A program made the translations under genes and the position numbers. Below are positions 57,805-64,000 of a stretch of DNA of 64,000 nucleotides, in pieces; position 1 is the first letter of the stretch; each line of letters begins with the position of its first letter. The notes beneath the pieces were generated by a model that was not told the origin of the DNA, searched no databases, and was given only the letters and a program-made list of their open reading frames with translations. Origin of the DNA: Clostridium ganghwense (lineage in GTDB: Bacteria; Bacillota; Clostridia; Clostridiales; Clostridiaceae); NCBI RefSeq assembly GCF_026735165.1, contig NZ_JAPQES010000002.1, positions 251,745 through 315,744 on the forward strand. Direction: 5' to 3'.

Positions 57805-58389
57805 TTACTTTAGTAAAACTTCTGCCAATACTTCATAAAAATCATCTAAATCTTGTCTGTTTTTACTTGCTTTCATTCTTAACAATGTTCCTTGCCAACT
57901 ACTTACAATAAAATTAGAAAGTTTCTCTGTATCTACTTTAGGATTTAATTCATTAAGTTCACAAGCTTCTATTAAACAAGCATGGATTCTTTTTACAATT
58001 TCTTTATGAATTACATCTGTAGCCTCTGAAATTATGGTACTTATATCCCCCATTTCTTGAGTTATATTTCCTACAAAGCATCCAAGCTTAAAGCCTGCTT
58101 CTTCATTCTGATTAATTAAATTTTTGTAAAAATTTTTGATTCGATCTAAAGGTTTAAAGTTTTTGTCTTTTAGGAATTCAAAGTTTTCTTTAGTCATTTC
58201 ATAAAAAAAATGGTATAAAGCATCTACAGCATAATGTTCTTTATCTTCAAAATAATTATAAAATGACCCCTTTGGAATTCCAGCTGCATCAGTGATGTCT
58301 TTTACACTTGTTCCGTTATATCCTTTTAGATACATAATATCAATAGAATTTTCTATTATTTGATTTTTTTTAATTAGTTTTTTATTCAT
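57805..58389 (-). CDS. TetR/AcrR family transcriptional regulator
   Basis: 194-aa regulator: N-terminal helix-turn-helix IIENSIDIMYLKGYNGTSVKDITDAAGIPKGSFYNYFEDKEHY, seen as GTSVKDITDAAG and KGSFYNYF, then a variable ligand-binding helical domain with CFVGNITQEMGD. The ATG at 58389 coincides with the predicted transcription start, so the mRNA would be leaderless. It likely represses itself and the flanking redox genes. Ligand unknown; a thiol-reactive electrophile or quinone is plausible given the target enzymes. Confidence 0.9.
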   Translation of the reverse strand: MNKKLIKKNQIIENSIDIMYLKGYNGTSVKDITDAAGIPKGSFYNYFEDKEHYAVDALYHFFYEMTKENFEFLKDKNFKPLDRIKNFYKNLINQNEEAGFKLGCFVGNITQEMGDISTIISEATDVIHKEIVKRIHACLIEACELNELNPKVDTEKLSNFIVSSWQGTLLRMKASKNRQDLDDFYEVLAEVLLK

Positions 58390-58395
58390 AATTAA

Positions 58396-58424
58396 ATTAT
58401 ATGACCACTCATCTAAGATGTCAA
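58396..58424 (-). promoter_or_regulatory. tetR promoter with operator copy 2
   Basis: Minus strand perfect -35 TTGACA (58419-58424), exact 17-nt spacer, perfect -10 TATAAT (58396-58401). The operator ATGACCACTCAT (58401-58412, plus-strand reading) fills the spacer and touches the -10, so bound repressor would block RNA polymerase. +1 falls on the A of the tetR ATG. Confidence 0.8.
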
Positions 58425-58459
58425 GTTTTTGGGGAACTGTTTTCTATAATGTATTGATA

Positions 58460-59104
58460 TTATTTTAAATTTTTAGCTTTTTGATTGATTGCTTCAGCTA
58501 TTTTTTTACCTAATAATGTTGCTTTTTCTACTGCTTTTTCGTCTTTGTCAAAAACATAAAAAACATCATCAGTTATTTTCGCATCTTGACCATATTTTGC
58601 ACGGAATGCACTATAATTACAAGTTTCTCCATAACCACATTTAAAACAAGAAGCATTTCCATCTATTGTGATTGAACCAACATCTTCCATTCCAAGTGTT
58701 TGTAAAATAGATGATAACTCATCTTTTACTACCTCCTGGTGAAAAAAGCCTCCTGCCACTGTTGCAGCTATTTTCCCTTTAGTTAACATATATCTATGTA
58801 CGAAAGGGAAAAGTCTTTCAATAAATACTTTAGTTAACGCATTTAATTTTCCAAATCTAGCAACTCCCCCCAAAAGAATTGCATCTGCTTCTAAAATCTT
58901 GTCCAATATTTCATTAATATCATCTTTCAAAACGCAACGATTAGTGGTTCCACATCCTACACAGCCAGTACAATATTTCATATTAATATCATTTAATCTA
59001 ACTAATTCCCATTCATGCCCTGTAGATTTTAATACTTGTTCCATAGCTTTTTCAAGAACCCCTGATTTAACTGTACTTCCACTAAAGCCAATAATTTTTG
59101 CCAT
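58460..59104 (-). CDS. iron-sulfur flavoprotein (NADPH-dependent FMN reductase fold)
   Basis: 214-aa flavodoxin-like protein: GFSGSTVKSGVLEKAMEQVL binds FMN phosphate and the compact cluster C45-x2-C48-x2-C51-x5-C57 matches the ISF motif CX2CX2CX4-7C that holds a 4Fe-4S cluster. A second Cys block (CFKCGYGETC) is unusual. In archaeal and clostridial relatives ISF is a redox partner that detoxifies O2, H2O2 or quinones. The neighbouring peroxiredoxin-like protein fits that. Start has AGGAGG upstream. Confidence 0.88.
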   Translation of the reverse strand: MAKIIGFSGSTVKSGVLEKAMEQVLKSTGHEWELVRLNDINMKYCTGCVGCGTTNRCVLKDDINEILDKILEADAILLGGVARFGKLNALTKVFIERLFPFVHRYMLTKGKIAATVAGGFFHQEVVKDELSSILQTLGMEDVGSITIDGNASCFKCGYGETCNYSAFRAKYGQDAKITDDVFYVFDKDEKAVEKATLLGKKIAEAINQKAKNLK

Positions 59105-59205
59105 TATTATTCCTCCTAATTTATATTGATAATTTATTCAACACCTATATTGCATATTTAGAATGTATTCGAAAACTGTTTGCCAAATACACATTTTATT
59201 ATTAA

Positions 59206-59493
59206 TTACGCTACCTTATAACAAAGATTTATCTCTGTTTCTTTTGTCATATATTCAGACATCTTAGGAGCTATTCTTTCAAAATGCTCAGATTTCATAT
59301 GATTATCAAAATCTTCTCTACATTCCCATTGTTCAAGAACTATAAGCGTTGAAGGCTTCTCTTCGTCTTGATACATTTCATATTGTATGCATCCTTTTTC
59401 TTTTTTTGTTGGCTCAATCATTCCTTTGAATACTTCTACAAATTCATTAATTTGCTCTTCTTTAACATAGATTTTTGATACAGTTTGCAACAT
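59206..59493 (-). CDS. antibiotic biosynthesis monooxygenase (ABM/YgiN-like) protein
   Basis: 95-aa ferredoxin-like α+β protein: VKEEQINEFVEVFKGMIEPTKKEKGCIQYEMYQDEEKPST, seen as blocks FVEVFKGMIEPT and GCIQYEMYQD, and LVLEQWECREDFDNHMKSEHF. Family members are quinol monooxygenases or heme-degrading enzymes; in anaerobes they may handle quinone or aldehyde adducts. AGGAG before ATG 59493. Lies between the flavoprotein genes in one minus-strand unit. Confidence 0.85.
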   Translation of the reverse strand: MLQTVSKIYVKEEQINEFVEVFKGMIEPTKKEKGCIQYEMYQDEEKPSTLIVLEQWECREDFDNHMKSEHFERIAPKMSEYMTKETEINLCYKVA

Positions 59494-59546
59494 TTTCTCT
59501 ACACTCCTCTTATAAATAATTTTTTAATATGTTTAAAGTTAGAGAC

Positions 59547-59584
59547 AGTTCACAGCTATTTTAAACTTGAAACAACTGTGAACT
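59547..59584. repeat. intercistronic hairpin between the OYE and ABM genes
   Basis: Perfect AGTTCACAG/CTGTGAACT arms (59547-59555, 59576-59584) with a 20-nt loop. No T-run follows on the minus strand, so partial attenuation or mRNA processing is more likely than full termination. Confidence 0.55.
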
Positions 59585-59595
59585 TATCTTTATTT

Positions 59596-61521
59596 TTATA
59601 TTTCAAGTCCTGCTCTAAATCCTTCTTCTACAGCCTCCAAAGCCTTTCTAACCTTTACTGCATCTCCAACGGTTATAACTTTTTCAACTTTACCTTCTAA
59701 TTTTGCAGCTAATTCATTTACAGGTCTAGAACCAATTGCCATAACAACTGTATCTATGTTTTGCAATTTAGATTCATTACCTTCTTTGTCAGCAGTTACA
59801 ACTGAATTATTGAGTATTTCTTTTACTGAAGTATTCGTTAATATTTGTACCTTATTTTGCTCTAAATCTTTGAATAAGAAATAATTCACTGCTGGTTCTC
59901 CGCCTGAAACTATTTCTGGAAGCATTTCAACTATTGTAACCTTTTTATTGTGGTTCGCAAGATGAGCTGCTGTTTCTGCTCCAACTAATCCACCACCTAT
60001 TACAACTACATTTGTACCTGTATCTTTTAATCCTGCTAAAACATCATTAGCTATTACAACATTATCTAAATCTTTTCCTGGTATATTTGGTACAAATGGT
60101 TTTGCTCCAGTTGCTACTATAACTACATCAGGCTTCATATCTTCTACTATTTCTTCAGTTAAATTAGTGTTTAAATATACATTTACCCCTAATTTTCTCA
60201 ATTGAGTTTTTTGCCATACAGTAAGTGTATTTAATTCTTCTTTTGATGGTGGAATTGCTGCTAAAATCCATTGTCCACCTAATTTATTATTTTTTTCATA
60301 TAAATGCACTTCATGCCCACGCTTTGTAGCAGCTATAGCAGCTTCCATTCCTGCTACACCACCTCCAGCAATAAGTACTTTCTTTTTATCTTCTGCTTCT
60401 TCAATCTTTATTTCACTTTCATTACCTATCATTGGATTTACAAGACATTTTACTGGTAATTGTTTTACATTTCTTCCTGCACATCCTTGTAAACACCCAA
60501 TACAATGAATGATATCTTCAAATCTGTCTTCTTTAGCTTTGTTTGGCATATGTGGGTCAGCAAGAGACGCTCTTCCCATAGATACTAAATCTGCTTTTCC
60601 AGAAACTAAGATAGATTCTGCTATTAAAGGATCTGTTACTCTTCCAACAGTAATTACAGGTATAGAAACTACTTTTTTAATTTCAGCAGAAATATCAGAA
60701 CTCCAACCATGTTTTACTGCTGCTGGTGGTATAATATATTGAGCACTTGCATAAACTCCATTAGTAGCATGGATTGCATTTACTCCTGCTTCTTCTAACA
60801 TCATCGCGATAACCTTACTGTCCTCTGTTGTTAATCCACCCTCAACTAATTCATTTACTGACATTCTATATATAATAGGAAAGTCTTGTACAACTTTCTC
60901 TTTTATGTTCTTAATTACTTCTAATGCAAATCTTGCTCTGTTTTGAATCGTTCCACCATATTCATCTGTTCTTTTATTAGAAAATGGTGACATGAATTCA
61001 TTTATAAGATATCCATGAGAACCATGAACCTCTACCCCATCAAATCCTGCTTTCTTAGCTCTTAAGGCTGCATCTCCAAATTTTTCTACTATTTCATGTA
61101 TTTCTTTAATAGTTAATTCTTTAGGAGTTTCTCCTATAGTAGGATCTGCTATAGGAGAAGGGGCTACTGGCTGTACACCAGTTATTGCACTGCTCGTTTG
61201 TCTTCCAGCATGATTAATTTGAACTACAATTTTAGCTCCATGTTTATGAACCCTTTCTGTTAACTCTTTGTGGCTTTCAATTTGTCCATCATTCCATAAT
61301 CCTGGAAGCTTTACAAATCCTCTTGCATCCGGATCCATTGTATAATTTTCTGGAATTATAAGTCCCCATCCACCTTTTGCCTTCTCTTCAATATATGCAA
61401 TAAACCTCTCACTAGCTGTTCCATCTTCATTTGCAAAATTAACTACCATTGGTGGTACTACAAATCTATTTTTTACTTCCATAGTCCCGATTTTTATTGG
61501 AGTGAATACTTTATTTAACAT
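59596..61521 (-). CDS. Old-Yellow-Enzyme-type NADH:flavin oxidoreductase (2-enoate reductase-like)
   Basis: 641-aa multidomain flavoenzyme. N-terminal TIM barrel (FTPIKIGTMEVKNRFVVPPM; NHAGRQTSSAI; HGSHGYLINEFMSPFSNKRTDEYGG) binds FMN. CIGCLQGC...CLVNP gives the Cys spacing of a 4Fe-4S cluster. The C-terminal FAD/NAD modules follow (AGGGVAGMEAAIAATKRGH; VVVIGGGLVGAETAAHLA). It matches 2,4-dienoyl-CoA reductase / 2-enoate reductase enzymes that reduce C=C bonds. ATG 61521 follows GGGAGG; a start at 61536 is not needed. The substrate is unknown, and in this regulon an electrophilic enone or quinone is attractive. Confidence 0.92.
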   Translation of the reverse strand: MLNKVFTPIKIGTMEVKNRFVVPPMVVNFANEDGTASERFIAYIEEKAKGGWGLIIPENYTMDPDARGFVKLPGLWNDGQIESHKELTERVHKHGAKIVVQINHAGRQTSSAITGVQPVAPSPIADPTIGETPKELTIKEIHEIVEKFGDAALRAKKAGFDGVEVHGSHGYLINEFMSPFSNKRTDEYGGTIQNRARFALEVIKNIKEKVVQDFPIIYRMSVNELVEGGLTTEDSKVIAMMLEEAGVNAIHATNGVYASAQYIIPPAAVKHGWSSDISAEIKKVVSIPVITVGRVTDPLIAESILVSGKADLVSMGRASLADPHMPNKAKEDRFEDIIHCIGCLQGCAGRNVKQLPVKCLVNPMIGNESEIKIEEAEDKKKVLIAGGGVAGMEAAIAATKRGHEVHLYEKNNKLGGQWILAAIPPSKEELNTLTVWQKTQLRKLGVNVYLNTNLTEEIVEDMKPDVVIVATGAKPFVPNIPGKDLDNVVIANDVLAGLKDTGTNVVVIGGGLVGAETAAHLANHNKKVTIVEMLPEIVSGGEPAVNYFLFKDLEQNKVQILTNTSVKEILNNSVVTADKEGNESKLQNIDTVVMAIGSRPVNELAAKLEGKVEKVITVGDAVKVRKALEAVEEGFRAGLEI

Positions 61522-61556
61522 TACTTTACCTCCCATTTTATATTGTTTACTAGAAT

Positions 61557-61778
61557 TTATACCCCAATAACTTCTTTAACCTGTGGTACCTCTTCCTTTA
61601 ATATCTTTTCACTTACCGCTTTTAACGTCATTTTAGCTCCAGGACATCCAGCACAAGCACCTTGTAACTCTACTTTTACAATTCCATCTTCACTAGCACT
61701 TATAAATTTTACGTCACCGCCATCTCTTTGTAACATAGGACGTACCTTTTCTAATGTTTCTATTACTCTTTTTTCCAT
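61557..61778 (-). CDS. NifU-like Fe-S scaffold domain protein
   Basis: 73-aa NifU C-terminal domain: RPMLQRDGGDVKFISASEDG and the CxxC in GACAGCPGAKMTL. It serves as a scaffold or carrier for Fe-S clusters. It is the first gene after the operators at 61832 and 61897 and is followed 35 bp on by the Fe-S flavoenzyme, so it may mature the clusters of this regulon. Confidence 0.88.
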   Translation of the reverse strand: MEKRVIETLEKVRPMLQRDGGDVKFISASEDGIVKVELQGACAGCPGAKMTLKAVSEKILKEEVPQVKEVIGV

Positions 61779-61831
61779 ATTTTTCTCTCCTTATAGTAAA
61801 ATATTATTGGCATAATCATAAATATTATTAT

Positions 61832-61843
61832 ATGACCAGTCAC
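61832..61843. promoter_or_regulatory. TetR-family operator, copy 3
   Basis: ATGACCAGTCAC. On the minus strand it reads GTGACTGGTCAT followed by ATAAT, so it overlaps a possible second -10 (TATAAT); no good -35 is seen. Confidence 0.65.
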
Positions 61844-61891
61844 TTTTTAGTGCTTTATTCATTTTTCTATTAATTTCTTATCTACGACTTA

Positions 61892-61920
61892 ATTATATGA
61901 CCGTTCGTCTATAGTGTCAA
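61892..61920 (-). promoter_or_regulatory. main promoter of the redox operon with operator copy 4
   Basis: Minus strand perfect -35 TTGACA (61915-61920), exact 17-nt spacer, perfect -10 TATAAT (61892-61897). Operator ATGACCGTTCGT (61897-61908) lies in the spacer, the same geometry as at tetR. Drives the NifU-like gene and downstream genes. Confidence 0.78.
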
Positions 61921-62086
61921 GTTTTTTATTCAGACTATTGGTAACATTTCTAATTTCATTAGCTAATATCCTTGTTTATTGTTTTTTGTCTTATCCTTCT
62001 TTTTTAAGGATTCAGGAATAAAAGATTTTAGGAAATAAAAAATTTTAGAATAAAGTATGTAACAGCCCCTAGAAAATATGAAAATC

Positions 62087-62127
62087 CCACTACAAAAATC
62101 ACCAATTTTACACAATCATTGTAGCGG
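62087..62127 (-). terminator. probable terminator after arsA
   Basis: Minus strand stem CCGCTACAA/TTGTAGTGG with a 23-nt loop, T-rich on exit, 10 bp past the arsA stop. Confidence 0.6.
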
Positions 62128-62136
62128 AATTATTTT

Positions 62137-63882
62137 TTAGTTTAATAAATCTAAAAGTTTTTCACCTTTAATCTCTTCTGATTTCCATTCTATTAATGCA
62201 AAGCTACCGTTGGAAATTTCATTAACTTTATTAATCCAAACCACTTCATTACTTGCTTTAGCTCTAAGAATATTATTTGTAGTATTTGTAGCATATAAAC
62301 TTGAATTTATTACCCACCATTTACTATTGATACCTGCACGTTTTAAATCTTCTTCAAGCCTCATAGCTTCATAAACAGGTGTTGTTTCAGCTAAAGTTAC
62401 AATTATTACTTCTGTTTCATCTGCATTTCTAAGCTTAGGTAATAGCTTTTTAACTGACTCGGGAATATCCCCTTGTGAACGCTGTATTTCTTTATGATAA
62501 CTTTGTGTGGAATCTAAAAGTAAAAGTGTATGACCTGTTGGAGCTGTGTCTATAACAACCACCTCATTTTCAGACCTTTCCACTATTTCTGCAAAGGCTC
62601 TGAATACTGCAATCTCCTGAGTGCAAGGACTTCTTAAGTCTTCTTCTACATATTCAATATCTTGTTCGCTCATTGTTTCTCTAGCTTTACTTAAAACTTC
62701 TTCTTTATACTTTTCTAATTCTTTCTTTTCATCTATACTACTAAGTGTAATACCATAATTTTCATCTAAAACAAATTTCAAATGAGCTGCTGGGTCTGTA
62801 GTAGTCAAATGAACTTTTTTACCTCTATCAGCTAACCCAAGTGCAATTGTAGCAGCTATAGTAGTTTTACCTACCCCACCTTTACCCATTGTAAAAATAA
62901 CCTTTTTATTAGAGTTGTATAAATCATCTACGACTGTTTTTAACTTTGGAATTTCACTAACAGTTAATTTTTCATCGTTGTATTTTATATTATCTTCTTT
63001 TAAGAAAGCTCTAAGATTTTCAAGTCCAGTTATATTATATGGTCTAAGTGGAATCTCAAAAGTTTCTAAACCTCTTAGATATTCTGGCATATCTTTGAGT
63101 GATTTTTGTTGTTTGTTAGATATATCAATTGATAAGTCGTCATCGGCATTCTTAAGCACCCCATTAATAACAAGAATTTGATTGTTAACTCCAATATCTT
63201 GTAATTCTTTTGATGCTCTTTCTGCTTCTTTTAGTGGAGCTACTTCTGGTCTTGAAATAAGTATAAGTGTTGTCATACTCTTGTCAGCTAATGTTTTTAC
63301 TGCATTCTTATAAACTTCTTTCCTACTTTCAAGACCTGCCAACTGACCTAGACATGATGCACCATGGGTACTTTCACTAATAAAGTTACTCCATGCTGAT
63401 GGTAGTTGTAACATTCTAAGTGTATGTCCCGTAGGTGCTGTATCAAATATTACATGGTCAAATTCTTTTTGAACCTTTTCATCTGTAATAAAATTTGAAA
63501 ACTCATTAAATGCAGCTATTTCAACAGTACAGGAACCCGAAAGTTGTTCTTCCATATTTTTTATAACTACCTCTGGAAGCTTACCTCTATATGGCCCTAC
63601 AACACTTTCCTTGTATTCTCTTGCAGCATCTTCTGGATTAAAATTTGCAACTACAAGATTTGGTACTTCATTTATTCTAACACCTTTATTATTTAAGTTA
63701 GTATTGAATACATCTTGCAAATTTGAAGCTGGATCCGTGCTTACTAACATTATTCTTTTCCCTTGGTCTGCTAATATCATAGCAGTTGCACAAGCTGTTG
63801 ATGTTTTGCCAACTCCACCTTTTCCAGTAAAGAATAAATACTTAGTTAACTCTATTTCATTAGGAGTAAATTTATTAATCAT
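62137..63882 (-). CDS. arsA: arsenical pump-driving ATPase
   Basis: 581-aa double ATPase with two P-loops, GKGGVGKTSTA near residue 20 and GKGGVGKTTIA near residue 335, each followed by a FDTAPTGHTLRML-type or IDTAPTGHTLLLL-type switch. Candidate metalloid-binding cysteines lie in SGSCTVE, GASCLGQ and SPCTQE, matching the three As(III)-binding cysteines of E. coli ArsA. It drives arsenite efflux with a membrane pump. It is directly downstream of arsD. Confidence 0.95.
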   Translation of the reverse strand: MINKFTPNEIELTKYLFFTGKGGVGKTSTACATAMILADQGKRIMLVSTDPASNLQDVFNTNLNNKGVRINEVPNLVVANFNPEDAAREYKESVVGPYRGKLPEVVIKNMEEQLSGSCTVEIAAFNEFSNFITDEKVQKEFDHVIFDTAPTGHTLRMLQLPSAWSNFISESTHGASCLGQLAGLESRKEVYKNAVKTLADKSMTTLILISRPEVAPLKEAERASKELQDIGVNNQILVINGVLKNADDDLSIDISNKQQKSLKDMPEYLRGLETFEIPLRPYNITGLENLRAFLKEDNIKYNDEKLTVSEIPKLKTVVDDLYNSNKKVIFTMGKGGVGKTTIAATIALGLADRGKKVHLTTTDPAAHLKFVLDENYGITLSSIDEKKELEKYKEEVLSKARETMSEQDIEYVEEDLRSPCTQEIAVFRAFAEIVERSENEVVVIDTAPTGHTLLLLDSTQSYHKEIQRSQGDIPESVKKLLPKLRNADETEVIIVTLAETTPVYEAMRLEEDLKRAGINSKWWVINSSLYATNTTNNILRAKASNEVVWINKVNEISNGSFALIEWKSEEIKGEKLLDLLN

Positions 63883-63903
63883 CTCTACACTTCCTTCCGT
63901 AAA

Positions 63904-64000
63904 TTAGCAACATCCACCTTTGCACCCGCAACCTTTAGATTTAATCTTAATTGTAGTTTTAAGATAATCTTCTGGAATGTCTAACATTTTGCAAAACTCC
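63904..64000 (-). CDS. arsD: 3' end of arsenic metallochaperone ArsD (partial)
   Basis: 31 residues visible: EFCKMLDIPEDYLK then a tail KGCGCKGGCC and stop at 63904. The Cys-rich end matches ArsD-family metallochaperones that hand As(III) to ArsA. It is truncated by the right edge and lies 21 bp before arsA. Confidence 0.8.
   Translation of the reverse strand, partial: EFCKMLDIPEDYLKTTIKIKSKGCGCKGGCC

Overview
The window is a low-GC, gene-dense chromosomal stretch of an endospore-forming Firmicute, most likely a Clostridium sensu stricto (the C. botulinum/sporogenes/tetani/novyi neighbourhood). The reasons are the strong A+T bias, two alpha/beta-type small acid-soluble spore proteins, PdaB- and YtxC-type sporulation proteins, DUF4364, three aminoacyl-tRNA synthetase T-box leaders and typical clostridial operon neighbours. 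The species is not determined from sequence alone.

Region 1 (1-13.5 kb, minus strand except a partial plus-strand gene at the left edge) is an accessory surface-glycan locus. It holds a CDP-glucose branch (rfbF, rfbG, an SDR epimerase/reductase, a glycosyltransferase) and a dTDP-glucose branch (rfbA, rfbB) without rmlC/rmlD. A DegT/StrS sugar aminotransferase is followed by an unusual duplicated cassette: two 315-aa DegT-like PLP proteins and two 302-aa GNAT-like proteins, in the order PLP-GNAT-GNAT-PLP, plus a short remnant of a third GNAT gene. GT2 and GT4 glycosyltransferases complete it. The simplest reading is synthesis of acylated amino-dideoxy sugars for a spore, flagellar or cell-surface glycan (inference).

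Region 2 (13.6-18.0 kb): a DUF3343 gene and a cysteine desulfurase-family gene, often neighbours elsewhere, are separated by two unrecognised genes. These are a Cys/Pro-rich protein with a possible SigmaK-type promoter and a propeller-like plus coiled-coil protein. They could be spore-surface proteins.

Region 3 (18-32 kb) is housekeeping: zapA, pheST (Phe T-box), a TrmH-family methylase, ktrAB, infC-rpmI-rplT (AUU start, attenuator-like leader), thrS (Thr T-box), ytxC, a DUF6873-like gene and a seven-gene tRNA operon (Val-Asp-Phe-Gly-Cys-Cys-Cys) with a perfect-consensus promoter.

Region 4 (32-56.3 kb): oppABCDF, hslO, a methyltransferase, SASP genes, the acetyl-type diaminopimelate pathway (asd-dapA-dapB, an aminotransferase, dapH), a double-OB SSB-like protein, pdaB, DUF4364, a YVTN propeller, a TSCPD protein, a Cys-tailed micro-protein, an AI-2E-family permease, folC and valS (Val T-box).

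Region 5 (56.4-64 kb): a degenerate kinase-like gene, then a redox cluster (peroxiredoxin-like, TetR regulator, iron-sulfur flavoprotein, ABM monooxygenase, Old-Yellow-Enzyme-type Fe-S flavoenzyme, NifU-like protein). Four copies of one near-palindromic operator sit at its promoters, and the tetR message looks leaderless. The window ends in arsA and the 3' end of arsD.
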